The position numbers and the translations under genes were made by a program. Source: CBDFGN01 sp965247065 (GTDB lineage Bacteria > Bacteroidota > Bacteroidia > Cytophagales > Cyclobacteriaceae). Taken from it: a stretch of 64,000 nucleotides of DNA. The DNA lies in contig CBDFGN010000006.1 in NCBI GenBank assembly GCA_965247065.1, forward strand, positions 372,001-436,000, in the 5' to 3' direction. Position 1 is the first letter of the stretch. Every line of letters begins with the position of its first letter. The notes beneath the pieces are model-generated. The model worked only from the letters and a program-made list of their open reading frames with translations, was not told where the DNA came from and searched no databases. Below are positions 37,451 through 47,180 of the stretch, piece after piece.

Positions 37451-38920
37451 CTACTCGGATTCCAGGATTTCACCAATTGTCTGCTACATAACAAAACGCT
37501 TGAAAGTGAGGCTTTTGCCTCCAGAGTTTATGAGATGGACGATCACTTGTATTCAAGATCCTCCACTATTTACCCTTTTAAGAATCCGTGGGATCTGAGT
37601 AATCAGTAATCCGCGCATTTGTGTCTGGATTACGGATTGTCTCGGATTTCAGGATTTCCGATTGTCTGCTACATAACAAAACGCTTGAAAGTGAGGCTTT
37701 TGCCTCCAGAGTTTATGAGATGGACGATCACTTGTATTCAAGATCCTCCGCTATTTACCCTTTTAAGAATCGGTGGGATCTGAGTAATCAGTGATGCGCA
37801 CATTTGTGTCTGGATTACGGATTGTCTCGGATTTCAGGATTTCACGGATTATATAGCTACATGACACAACGCTTGAAGGTTAGGCTTTTGCCTCCAGAGT
37901 TTATGAGATGGACGATCACTTGTATTCAAGATCCTCCACTATTTACCCTTTTAAGAATCCCTGGGATCTGAGTAATCAGTGATGCGCACATTTGTGTCTG
38001 GATCACGGATTGTCTCGGATTCCAGGATTTCACCGATTGTCTGCTACATAACAAAACGCTTGAAAGTGAGGCTTTTGCCTCCAAAATTTATGAGTAGGCC
38101 GACTTCTAGTTTGTATGCCTTCAAATAGTTCAGGATCTGGGCAAGGTGAGCATTCTTCAGTTGAATGATCGCCTTCAGTTCCAGAAGGACCTTGCCTTCA
38201 ACAACAAAATCTGCCCTCCTTGTTCCGATGGGTTCGGCGAGATCTTTGTAGAAGATGTGTTGTTCAATTTCCCTGGAATAGTCCAATCCCACTCTACCCA
38301 TCTCATAGGCTAAGGCTCGCTGGTAAATTACTTCTTGGAAACCGTTACCCAGAAACTTGTGGACTTCAAACGAAGCACCAATTATCTTTTCGGTCATGTC
38401 CTTGTATTTGAGTTCCTCCAGCATGTATCCTTTGATTCATAATCCGTGAAATCAGTGTAATCCTTCAAATCAGTGATCCGCGCATTTTTGTCTGGATCAC
38501 GGATTGTCTTGGATTTCAGGATTTCACGGATTGTCTGCTACATAACAAAACGCTTGAAAGTGAGGCTTTTGCCTCCAGAGTTTATGAGATGGACGATCAC
38601 TTGTATTCAAGATCCTCCGCTATTTACCCTTTTAAGAATCGGTGGGATCTGAGTAATCAGTGATGCGCACATTTGTGTCTGGATTACGGATTGTCTCGGA
38701 TTTCAGGATTTCACGGATTATATAGCTACATGACACAACGCTTGAAGGTTAGGCTTTTGCCTCCAGAGTTTATGAGATGGACGATCACTTGTATTCAAGA
38801 TCCTCCACTATTTACCTTTTTAAGAATCCCTGGGATCTGAGTAATTAGTGATCCGCGCATTTTTGTCTGGATCACGGATTGTCTTGGATTTCAGGATTTC
38901 ACGGATTAGTTGCTACCTGA
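37440..38920. repeat. Array of six ~184-188-bp repeats around a GxxExxY gene
   Basis: The landmark GCTTTTGCCTCC recurs at 37511, 37695, 37883, 38071, 38565 and 38753 (spacing 184, 188, 188, then 494 across the gene, then 188). Two subtypes alternate: type a (CATAACAAAACGCTTGAAAG) and type b (ACATGACACAACGCTTGAAG), in order a-a-b-a-a-b, so a two-unit block was itself duplicated. In the fourth unit the landmark is the 3' end of the intact GxxExxY gene. The other units carry only that end plus downstream spacer. A 5'-end remnant of a second GxxExxY copy lies at about 38955-38990. Confidence 0.85.
38044..38424 (-). CDS. GxxExxY protein (PD-(D/E)XK-like)
   Basis: 126 residues with the defining motif GNGFQEVIY (G..xE..Y), followed by RRADFVVEG and VLLELKA, which give the Asp and Glu-x-Lys of a PD-(D/E)XK-type nuclease fold. 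The C-terminus GLLINFGGKSLTFKRFVM is typical of the family. Members are widespread in Bacteroidota, usually in several copies; their role is unproven. It sits inside the repeat array, whose units share its 3' end. Confidence 0.85.
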   Translation of the reverse strand: MLEELKYKDMTEKIIGASFEVHKFLGNGFQEVIYQRALAYEMGRVGLDYSREIEQHIFYKDLAEPIGTRRADFVVEGKVLLELKAIIQLKNAHLAQILNYLKAYKLEVGLLINFGGKSLTFKRFVM

Positions 38921-39229
38921 GGACGCTTTATAATAAGGCACCTATTGTCTTTTTAGTATTGTCCTTATATTTGAGTTCCTCCAGTACTCACTCCAAATCC
39001 GTGGGATCTGAGTAATCAGTGATCCATACATTAATTGCACCACCGGCCTAAATGTTTCCTCAGCGGTAAAGAATATTCATCCAATTGGCTGCGAAAATCC
39101 ACACCACCGCTTGGTAAATTCTTTCCTAGATGATTTTTTTTATGAGTACGAAGGGAGCACAGGGGACTTAGTACAAAGTACCAAGATAGGATTACTCAAG
39201 ACTCAAGACTGGAGACTTGCGACTAAAGA

Positions 39230-39925
39230 TCAATTCCTGTCCTGCCAATATCTTTTGTGATAAAATTGGGCGTTGCGGAAGATATTAAAGCTCAATGAAA
39301 AGTAGAATACATTGACATCAAATCCCTGGAACGGCTTGACCTGATTACCGCCTGAATCGGTCGCTGTAAAATCCTGGTTGAGATAATTGTTTAAGTAGTA
39401 TTTGAACTTAATATTAGTGCTGTATGGTAGCTGAATTCCAACCATAACAGTGTGATAGGCTAGCGAGGTCCTATCGCTGAACCATACGGAGAACTTGTCG
39501 GTGCTCCGTTCATTCTCGAAAGTCCTTTCCCTGTAGTTAAATGGAAATTCAATTTCGTAGCCTCCATAAAGAAAGGTTTTGTTCAAGTTGCCGGCCTTGA
39601 ACCCAATTGGAATACCAATGTTATAGGTTCGGATCTTTTTCCGCTGACCAGTATTCGGCACGTCATATATGAACCCGACGTTCCTTACCGCCAGACCGGC
39701 AAAAATGCCAAAATTATCGCTCATATCGACGTTCAAATAACTCTGTAGGTTCACTATGATGGTAAACCTCATGATAGAAGGCAGTTCCGCTCCACTATCT
39801 TTGATTGAGGCACCGGAGAAGATAAATTCCCAGCCCGATGTGGAGTAAACTCTTTCCTGGGCGCTGACTGCGGACACCGTCAGAATTAGGATGGCCAATA
39901 AGCTTGCCTTAAGGTAGATGTTCAT
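39230..39925 (-). CDS. Outer-membrane protein of unknown function
   Basis: 231 residues. A signal peptide (ends VSAVSAQ) is followed by beta-barrel-like strands: FTIIVNLQSYLNVDMSDNF, FAGLAVRNVGFIYDV, YNIGIPIGFKAG, FLYGGYEIEFPFNY and FYFSLSFNIF. The pattern of a short OMP/porin-like barrel is clear; no specific family is recognised. It is preceded by a decayed gene fragment and flanked by the repeat array. Confidence 0.65.
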   Translation of the reverse strand: MNIYLKASLLAILILTVSAVSAQERVYSTSGWEFIFSGASIKDSGAELPSIMRFTIIVNLQSYLNVDMSDNFGIFAGLAVRNVGFIYDVPNTGQRKKIRTYNIGIPIGFKAGNLNKTFLYGGYEIEFPFNYRERTFENERSTDKFSVWFSDRTSLAYHTVMVGIQLPYSTNIKFKYYLNNYLNQDFTATDSGGNQVKPFQGFDVNVFYFSLSFNIFRNAQFYHKRYWQDRN

Positions 39926-39967
39926 GTTTAGGTAGGTTTTTGACAGTGCGAATATAAATACAATGGC

Positions 39968-40293
39968 CTAATCCGAGCTAGGATTGACATCAATTCCGAA
40001 GATGATCGACAAGGCCCGGTAGAAGACGTTCAGTTCGTTTCGATGAGGACCTTGTAAAGGTGGGTCCATAATATTATCATTCTCATTGGAGTCGGTATTT
40101 GCGACTTGTAGTGTTCCGCTGTCAACTGCCCCCAGACCACTGCAATCCGATCACGAAGTGACTTCCTCCAATGTTTATCTGGGTTCCCCCGCTTAAAAAC
40201 GCAACACGTCCATTGTGATTTCCTTGGGAGGTTGATTGAACGGGTGAACCGATGAGAAATCCACCTCCTTCAGGTAATTGTAGTCGGATCTAA
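39968..40293 (-). pseudogene. Frameshifted gene remnant
   Basis: Two adjacent reverse frames look coding. One reads LPEGGGFLIGSPVQSTSQGN, then TQINIGGSHFVIGLQWSGG and stops. A +1 shift continues as AVDSGTLQVANTDSNENDNI, then ELNVFYRALSIIFGID and a stop at 39968. No start codon or signal peptide remains. The family is not recognised. The rest of the gap 40294-40601 shows no gene. Confidence 0.45.
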
Positions 40294-40601
40294 ATCCCTA
40301 GAATACGATTGGATATTTCCCCAGGAGAAATTCTATATAAAGGGCAAATGGGACTGTAGGCTGTTTCCCAAAAATCATTATGGAACTGGGCCGGAAACCG
40401 AGGAATCGGACCTTATGTATAACATTTGGAGAAGCGTTTTAAAACAGTCAGCAGCTAGCATTTAGCAGTCAGTGGTCACCCGCCTTCGGTCGTCGTCAAC
40501 ATCACCAGTCGCCGTCACCAGTCTTTTCATTTGGGGATCCCTGGGACTTTGCCGGTTGGCCTGCATGAATTAAATTACCCAAGAATTTGAGAACGAATAC
40601 A

Positions 40602-43600
40602 ATGGGTTTACCCAGAAAGGCTAAAAAACCTGTTGGAGGAGTGCTGATCATTTTCCTATTGGTGGTACTAATTACCGGGGTTTGCTACCTGCTATTCTAC
40701 TTCAACAAGGATCAAATCAAACAAGCTCTGTTGGCCCAGGTTTTCGAGCTGCAGAAAGGTGAAGTATCGATTGGTGATATTCACCTGTCCTTGTTTTCCC
40801 ATCTTTCAGGAGTCACCATTCAAGTGGATGATGTCCAGTTTTACGAACACTCTCCAGAGAAGCGGCCTGAAGGTACCCCTCCTATTGTGGATGCGAAATC
40901 CCTGCTGGTCTCGTTCCATCCATGGGAATTATTCAATGGAAAATTAGATGTTCAGGAGGCCGAGTTGATGGACGGTCGGGTGAACCTGGTTTTTTATAAC
41001 GACAACACTTTCAATGTCTTGCGTGCTATTGGAATTCAACCCAAGAAAATAGACACCTCCACGCTTAACGCGGTTGCTCAACAACCCTTTGAACTTGCAC
41101 TTGGTTTGGACGCTATCAAACTGAAGAACCTTGACGTTGCAATTGAGCATGATCGTGCTGATCTCCTGGTTCATGTTCGGGCACTTGATGTGGATGCGGT
41201 ATTTAGCTATACCAGGCCCTTGCATGAGGTTTTGTGCGCCGGCGATTTTCAGGTTAAGGGTCTTTCTAAAGATGGAAAGCCTTACCCCAAGCCCAAGAAC
41301 CTGAGCATAGATGTGGATTTCTGGATCGACGAGCAGTCCCAAAATGGAAGGATTAACCCAAGTACCATCCAATTGGGGGGTTTGGATTTGGATCTGAATG
41401 CGGACTTTAACATATCGGCTGATTCGGCGTTCATTGATGCTATCTTCGATGCCTCCACCCAGGATTGGAATCTGCTTTCTTTGCTCGTCCAAGAGGACAT
41501 ACTGTACGCTAATCCGGATATATGGGATCGAGGCGACATTTACCTGCGAGGGAAGATTGTTGTCGGGCAAGGTCCCCTGGATGCATCGATGGAATTTGGA
41601 GCTCAAGACATAAGTCTTAAATCTCCCGATGGCCTGGTTCGCGTTTCGGATAGGGGATTTAAAGGTAAATTTTCGAGCGGAGATTCAGCCGATCTGTCCT
41701 TAGCGGTAATAGAAGTGAAGGACTTGAAGGCCGACCTGCCCGGTGGGGGCCTATCATCATCGTTTCGTTTCGAGAATTTCACCCGGCCCAAAATAGAATT
41801 CTTGTGTGATCTGGACGCCGATATTACGGGATACCACCAGATCTTCAAACTTGGAATACTGGATAGCATAGTGGGTCATGTTGAGATAAGGTCTGATTTA
41901 CAAGTCGAATTTTCAAATGATCCGGATCAATCTATTGTCCATTCAGGAACATTAGAGATGGACATGAACAATTTGAGTTTTTGGATCCATAGCCTTGGGC
42001 GGAAAATCGATCACTTTAGCGGTAGGATCCTCAAGTCGGATTCCGTTCTGCGGTTCGAAGCACTAAAATTGGAAACTAATGGAAGTGATTTGACCTTGGA
42101 GTCCCAGGTTACCAATGTGATTCCGTTCCTGCTCAATGAACAAGCGCGGATAATTGTCGAGGTGAACGCTCGATCAGATGCTCTCCGTATGAATGATTTT
42201 TTCGAATCTAATCTTCCATACTTTGAAGAAGTTTCTGACGTTGACCTCGGGTTACGATGGATCACGGCTGTTGACTATGTGCACGAATACGATGTTCTTC
42301 CCAGTGGAACTCTTCTGGTTCAGAATCTCCAAGCTAGAGCTACTGGTATTCCAGCCATTCAGAGCCTTACTCTGGATATTGATATGGAGGAAGACTCGAT
42401 TGGATCCCGCTTGATAATGAAGCACCTAAGCCTGAATTCATCTGCGGGGTCCATAGAATTAGCAGAATCCTCGATAGAGCTTAATGAAGCTGGAATTAAA
42501 CTCGAACTGACAGGATCAGGCTCCGAAATTGAGTTGGATGATTTTCAAAATTTGATGCCGGATTCTGCTCCTAGCCTTTTGAGCCAAGGCACGATCAATG
42601 AAATAGATCTGAATTTGATCGGAACAGTGGATACCACGGATTATCAAGATCTTCCCAGAGGAAATCTGGAAGTCGAACATTTCTTCCTCGACTTGCAGCA
42701 TGGGCCGGATATCGAAGCACTGGAGGGCAGAATTGAGATTAGTGGAGACACGGCAGAAACACTAATTCGAATTGAGGAGCTTGTGGTCGAATCTTCCCTC
42801 GGCAGTTTGCAGTTGGATCAGGCCTTGGTCCGAGTTGATCAAGACGAAATCCGGGTCGAATCCGATTTGCTCGCCGGGGATGTTAAACTGAGTCAATTAA
42901 TGAGGGCTCTGGAACTGCAGGATTCGGTTGGACTGGAGGGGGACCGAGTAGATGATCTAATTGGTCTGGATCTCGATTTTAGTGGAGGATGGACTTTGGG
43001 AGACAGCACTTTGAGGGATCTTTCAATGTCAGGGAGGCAAATCAGGTACAGCTTCTCAGATTCAGGCCACATTGAAGCTCAGAATCTGAACCTTGACATT
43101 GACGAACTGGCTTTCGGAGATCCAACAGATTCGTTGATTTTTGCTGGGATAAAAACAGTCGAAGGTGGGCTAGAGATTCAGAGTTGGAGTGGCCGGGTTT
43201 TCAAGGATTTAGCTTTGAAACTGGAAGTAGAAGGAATTGACTCTCATTATCAAATGGATTTCTCCCTGGATGAGTTGCCGGGCACCGAAGAAACCGGACA
43301 AATCGTCATCGACTATCGCCAGGGTTATCCAACCTACAGCGTGAGGTATACAGCTAACGACTTTCCCACTGAGCACGTGATGAAAAAGTTTTACGGCGAA
43401 GAAATTCTGACTGGAAAGCTCAACCTCAACATCGACCTCACGACCGGCGGTTGGGACTACGAGAACCTGTTCAATTATGCTACCGGGAGATTGGATCTTG
43501 CAGGGGATAGCATAACTCTCTATGGAGCAGATTTGGACCTTTTCCTTAAGAGGTACAAAAAAAGTCAGAATTTCAACCTCACCGATGTCACTGCTTTCAT

Positions 43601-44024
43601 GCTCATAGGGCCATTTGGAGCCGTTGTAACCAAAGGTACCGATTTTGTGAAGGTTATGAACATTCCTTTATCTCCCGACGAAACTACTTCGATACCAAAA
43701 TTACTTTCACTTTGGGAATTTGACAGTGGGATGGTTCGGACCAAGGATGTCGGATTTATTACCACTCAAAACAGATTGGTGGTTAGTGGTCAAATCAATA
43801 TGCTTAAGGACAGCATTGAGAGGATGCAGGTCGCTGTGGTGGATTCCAAAGGTTGCAGTCTAATGGATCAGGAGGTCTGGGGTAAGTATAATGATATACA
43901 ATTAGGAGAGCTCAATGTAGTAGGGACTGTGCTAGGGGCGGTGAGCAACGCGCTCAAACTTGTAGCCGGAAATAGTTGCGAACCTGTTTACGCGGGGGCC
44001 CTTCAACACCCTGAGAAACAATGA
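40602..44024 (+). CDS. AsmA-like giant envelope protein
   Basis: About 1140 residues from ATG 40602; a TTG at 40587 would add five. An N-terminal membrane helix (GGVLIIFLLVVLITGVCYLL) is followed by a very long series of beta-strands with the AsmA/TamB/DUF748 style (SIGDIHLSLFSHLSGVTIQV, LNLNIDLTTGGWDYENLFNY). The C-terminal part contains the AsmA_2-like stretch GRLDLAGDSITLYGADLDLF. Such proteins span the periplasm and are thought to move lipids to the outer membrane. It is followed by a dispersed repeat beginning at the stop codon. Confidence 0.8.
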   Translation: MGLPRKAKKPVGGVLIIFLLVVLITGVCYLLFYFNKDQIKQALLAQVFELQKGEVSIGDIHLSLFSHLSGVTIQVDDVQFYEHSPEKRPEGTPPIVDAKSLLVSFHPWELFNGKLDVQEAELMDGRVNLVFYNDNTFNVLRAIGIQPKKIDTSTLNAVAQQPFELALGLDAIKLKNLDVAIEHDRADLLVHVRALDVDAVFSYTRPLHEVLCAGDFQVKGLSKDGKPYPKPKNLSIDVDFWIDEQSQNGRINPSTIQLGGLDLDLNADFNISADSAFIDAIFDASTQDWNLLSLLVQEDILYANPDIWDRGDIYLRGKIVVGQGPLDASMEFGAQDISLKSPDGLVRVSDRGFKGKFSSGDSADLSLAVIEVKDLKADLPGGGLSSSFRFENFTRPKIEFLCDLDADITGYHQIFKLGILDSIVGHVEIRSDLQVEFSNDPDQSIVHSGTLEMDMNNLSFWIHSLGRKIDHFSGRILKSDSVLRFEALKLETNGSDLTLESQVTNVIPFLLNEQARIIVEVNARSDALRMNDFFESNLPYFEEVSDVDLGLRWITAVDYVHEYDVLPSGTLLVQNLQARATGIPAIQSLTLDIDMEEDSIGSRLIMKHLSLNSSAGSIELAESSIELNEAGIKLELTGSGSEIELDDFQNLMPDSAPSLLSQGTINEIDLNLIGTVDTTDYQDLPRGNLEVEHFFLDLQHGPDIEALEGRIEISGDTAETLIRIEELVVESSLGSLQLDQALVRVDQDEIRVESDLLAGDVKLSQLMRALELQDSVGLEGDRVDDLIGLDLDFSGGWTLGDSTLRDLSMSGRQIRYSFSDSGHIEAQNLNLDIDELAFGDPTDSLIFAGIKTVEGGLEIQSWSGRVFKDLALKLEVEGIDSHYQMDFSLDELPGTEETGQIVIDYRQGYPTYSVRYTANDFPTEHVMKKFYGEEILTGKLNLNIDLTTGGWDYENLFNYATGRLDLAGDSITLYGADLDLFLKRYKKSQNFNLTDVTAFMLIGPFGAVVTKGTDFVKVMNIPLSPDETTSIPKLLSLWEFDSGMVRTKDVGFITTQNRLVVSGQINMLKDSIERMQVAVVDSKGCSLMDQEVWGKYNDIQLGELNVVGTVLGAVSNALKLVAGNSCEPVYAGALQHPEKQ

Positions 44025-44043
44025 TCAGTTAGCAGTGTGGCAG
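44022..44043 (+). repeat. Dispersed 3'-end repeat, copy 1
   Basis: TGATCAGTTAGCAGTGTGGC begins exactly at the stop codon TGA of the AsmA-like gene. The same run occurs at the dnaE2 stop codon (48885-48907, reverse strand). Confidence 0.7.
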
Positions 44044-44141
44044 TGAAGCAAAGCAGGCGATTAGCTACTAAAAAATAGACCCCAACAAATCAACAATTCA
44101 ACGAATCAACGCCGAAGACAGCTAGCAGTGAGGGAGTTAGA

Positions 44142-44702
44142 CTATTTAAACGATCGTCCTTTGTAAACCTTAGATTCTTCTAACGGAACGAATCTGCCGG
44201 TAAAGGTGAGTCTGTCGCCCCAAGTACCCCGTGCAGTACACTGGACGTTATCCGAGGATCCAACTGAAAGATCCAAATCAATATTGCCCTGGACCGCACC
44301 TTGAGAGCGTATACTTATTTTGAACCCCTGATTGGACTTTCCTTCCTTAATCTCGTACTTGCTTATTTTGCCGTCAAAAGTAACTCCTCCCACGCCATTC
44401 CACCCAATCAACGCATCGAGATCCAATTGAACGGTAGTTTGTTCTTCATTGATCATAACAAAGTTAAGATTTGGATTCATAATATAACTTTGGCCAGCCT
44501 GGTCGAACACCATACCTGATTCCAATACCCATTGCCGTGATTCAGCAACGGCCAGATTAACTTCCTTGCCTGCTGCAAATTCGGCCTCCCTCTTTGCTTT
44601 TTTTTCGGCCTTCGTAAGTTTTTTCTGGCCAAAGGACTCGGCGCTGCAACCTATAACAAGCAACAAAAACAAGGCTAGGGGTTGACCCATTCTAATCTTC
44701 AT
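44142..44702 (-). CDS. DUF4251 lipoprotein-like protein
   Basis: 186 residues. The N-terminus (ALFLLLVIGC) gives a lipoprotein-type signal. A basic linker (KKLTKAEKKAKREAE) is followed by the DUF4251 domain, recognised by the MNPNLNFVMI strand, the LIGWNGVGGVTFDGKISKYEI segment and the closing VYKGRSFK. The family is known from Bacteroidota and is uncharacterised. Convergent with the AsmA-like gene. Confidence 0.8.
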   Translation of the reverse strand: MKIRMGQPLALFLLLVIGCSAESFGQKKLTKAEKKAKREAEFAAGKEVNLAVAESRQWVLESGMVFDQAGQSYIMNPNLNFVMINEEQTTVQLDLDALIGWNGVGGVTFDGKISKYEIKEGKSNQGFKISIRSQGAVQGNIDLDLSVGSSDNVQCTARGTWGDRLTFTGRFVPLEESKVYKGRSFK

Positions 44703-44859
44703 ATTTGCTCCTGGTCTATTTTGTCAGCAAAATTGGACTCTATCAAAATTAGTCAAAAATCGCTATTTTCGGAACCTGTCCCCCAAGATCAGGGCGCCGG
44801 TTATTTTGCCGACATCGAACCTAAGGGTTAGGCAGGTTGAACAGTTATTCAATCCACGA

Positions 44860-45837
44860 ATGGACCCAAAGAGATTTCTGGTAGTTGGACTGGGCCGGAT
44901 CGGTGACCTGGTATTGCTAACACCAGTATTCCGGGCGCTGAAGCAAGACAATCCATCCAATCAAGTTCACCTGCTGGCCAGCCACATCAACCACCAGGTG
45001 GTGAGGCCCCACCCGTATATCGATAGGGTTTACGTGGAAAGCTTCCACCCCCTGAAAAATATGCGGCTTCTCTACCAGCTTAGAAGTGGGAACTACGACT
45101 GGTGGATTGATCCCAAGGATCATAAATCTGGAACCAGCCGTTACTATTTGATTATGGCTAGTCGCGGTCGGTCGATAGGTTTCAATGAGCCCAGGTTTCG
45201 AAGGTTCACTTATGGAGTGAAGCCGCTGCGCGAACAATTCGGAATCCACATCGCTGATCGCTTCCTGCAAGCCTTGCAGCCGGTGGACATTATTAACCAG
45301 GACAACCGGCCAGTTCTGGAGGTTGGGAAAGCTGAAGCGTCGGAGCTCGATAAATTTTGCAAGGTCCAGAGATTGCATTCGTACTTCTTCATAAACATAT
45401 CCAGTTCCCGGCCACAGCGGGAATGGCCAGTTGACAAATGGATTGAATTCCTTACCAGAATATCGCACATGGCTCCTGGGTTTTTGATCTCGAGCGCCCC
45501 CCACGACAAAGAGAAAGCTCATCTAATTGCCAAACAACTAGAAAATGGCCACTTTTATCCCACCCGCTCCATAAAGGACGTTTCAGCGGCACTTAGTGGT
45601 TCCGATATGGTTTTGACCGTCGATACCGCGGTAGTGCACATTGCGGCTGCCTTTAATAAGCCACTGCTGGGGTTGTACATGAACACCTACAGAGAATATA
45701 CCAAGTATTTCCCCCTATCTGAGGTATCCAAATGCGTTTTTGCGGAGGAGGAAAATGCGAACGTCGATCAGATTTCCGTGGATCGGGCTTTTGACGAGTT
45801 CGTGGAATTAAGAAGGAAGATGGGAAGAATGGATTAA
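44860..45837 (+). CDS. Glycosyltransferase family 9 (heptosyltransferase-like)
   Basis: Start chosen at ATG 44860 (MDPKRFLVVGLGRIGDLVLLTPVFRAL); an earlier TTG at 44806 would add 18 non-conserved residues. About 325 residues. The GxGRIGDLVLLTP motif and the late donor-binding region (LSGSDMVLTVDTAVVHIAAA, the GT9 D..HxA-like motif) identify the ADP-heptose:LPS heptosyltransferase family. Likely role: adding a sugar to lipopolysaccharide core at the inner membrane face. No other LPS genes nearby. Confidence 0.85.
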   Translation: MDPKRFLVVGLGRIGDLVLLTPVFRALKQDNPSNQVHLLASHINHQVVRPHPYIDRVYVESFHPLKNMRLLYQLRSGNYDWWIDPKDHKSGTSRYYLIMASRGRSIGFNEPRFRRFTYGVKPLREQFGIHIADRFLQALQPVDIINQDNRPVLEVGKAEASELDKFCKVQRLHSYFFINISSSRPQREWPVDKWIEFLTRISHMAPGFLISSAPHDKEKAHLIAKQLENGHFYPTRSIKDVSAALSGSDMVLTVDTAVVHIAAAFNKPLLGLYMNTYREYTKYFPLSEVSKCVFAEEENANVDQISVDRAFDEFVELRRKMGRMD

Positions 45838-45952
45838 TGGAAGAATGGAGTATTGGAAAAATATTGGAATGCTGAATGGACATGGGTAACATTCATTTGA
45901 TCAAGCCCATCAATCCATCCCTCCACCAATCCACCACTCCGTCAATCCATCT

Positions 45953-46525
45953 TTATTCCGTCGGCTTGATCGGATACTCGTACATGATCTTGGCGACCGT
46001 CTTAGGAATGTTCTTTTCACGGTTATTCGGATTGTCGTCTACCGTGCCGCTTCCCACTGACTGCCACACTAACTTCTTGGTTTCAGCGTCGAAGACATCA
46101 CAAACCAGGGTGCCAACCAGGTACTCCGATTCGTTGTAAGTGGTGGTGGATTGTCCCATCCCCATGCCCCATCCGCCGTAACCATAACCGCGATAGCCAG
46201 CTCCGTACATCCCTCCATAGTGATTGGTATATGCGGTAGTTTGGGTCTTCTGATCGATCACGATAAAGAGGGAAACGATTGCATCGCCTCCAGATTCAGT
46301 GAAAGTAATTCCTCGTTTTTCAAACTCTTTTCTGAAAGCTGCCTCAATCCGCTCTTTGTCGAAGCGATTCAAGATCTTGTCGCTGTCCTCTTGCCAGCCG
46401 AAATAGTTGAAGGTTTTGTACTTGGTAAAGTCAGCTTCTTTGTCATAATCCGATGTAACCTTCAGGCTGGAGCAGGCGCCAAGGGTCAAAATGATGGGCG
46501 TCAGCAATAAGTGTTTCAATTTCAT
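45953..46525 (-). CDS. DUF4136 lipoprotein
   Basis: 190 residues. Lipobox LGACSS (Cys about 18). The DUF4136 pattern follows: VTSDYDKEADFTKYKTFNY, RIEAAFRKEFEKRGIT, then a Gly/Tyr-rich insert (YGAGYRGYGYGGWGMGMG) and VCDVFDAETKKLVWQSVGSG. Family function unknown; members are periplasmic or outer-membrane lipoproteins of Bacteroidota. Single gene. Confidence 0.85.
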   Translation of the reverse strand: MKLKHLLLTPIILTLGACSSLKVTSDYDKEADFTKYKTFNYFGWQEDSDKILNRFDKERIEAAFRKEFEKRGITFTESGGDAIVSLFIVIDQKTQTTAYTNHYGGMYGAGYRGYGYGGWGMGMGQSTTTYNESEYLVGTLVCDVFDAETKKLVWQSVGSGTVDDNPNNREKNIPKTVAKIMYEYPIKPTE

Positions 46526-46712
46526 ATTCGCTTGGTAAAATTAGGAAGGAACCAGATAGTGCTCAAAGTTATTAAACCCAGGGAATTCAGCAAAAGTTTA
46601 TGAAAACTTCAAATCCAAACGATGGCCTGACCGTTCAGCTCCTCCTGTCACGAAGGCCCTTCTTTCAATTTTTTGGCTTTGTTATCCTCACTGCTCGTGG
46701 TTCGGATTTTGT

Positions 46713-47180
46713 TCAATCTTCGATCGCTTCCAACAAAGGTATTTCCAGTGCGAGCTCGGCATTGATCATGGTCTCGATCTTGTTTTCAGCTTGATAATAT
46801 CGAAGAGTCTCCTGCGGGGTAAGGATCTTCTGGAATTTCTTAAAATACCCCTTTTCAACTTTTAGTCTCTCCTGGTCAACGGCAATAGCGCTATTTAAGA
46901 TTTGGGTGGCCTTTTCCCCAGACATTTTTCCGTAATTGTCAGCGAAGTCCTGAATTAAGTTAAAGATCTTGGTATTGACGGTATATAGTTTTTCTTGGAA
47001 TTCATTGTATAGCGGCCAGAATTCCTTGCTTTTTTCGTCAGAGAGCTGCATCACCTCAGCAATCATCGCCTTTTTTTCGGTCTTGATGACTTCTCTGGTT
47101 ACTTCGAGATAATCGTTGAACTGAGCCTAGGCTCCCAGGCAGAAAACGGCCGCTAGAAAGGTTGTTATGGCTTTTTTCAT
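46713..47180 (-). pseudogene. Small secreted helical protein with a nonsense codon in the signal peptide
   Basis: An ATG at 47180 starts a signal peptide (MKKAITTFLAAVFCLGA) that stops at TAG (47127-47129), exactly before the expected AQ cleavage residues. The same frame then continues for 137 codons to 46713 (FNDYLEVTREVIKTEKKAMIAEVMQL...). A CAG-to-TAG change is the simplest explanation. The mature part is helical and charged, with regions like EFWPLYNEFQEKLYTVNTKI and ILTPQETLRYYQAENKIETM, resembling small Bacteroidota sensor/chaperone-like proteins. An internal ATG at 47066 would give a cytoplasmic 117-residue product. Confidence 0.7.

Noticed and set aside
37440..38920. Regularly spaced repeats as a CRISPR array
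   Set aside because: The period is about 185 bases with nearly the whole unit conserved, no unique spacers, and no cas genes; the unit contains a gene fragment.
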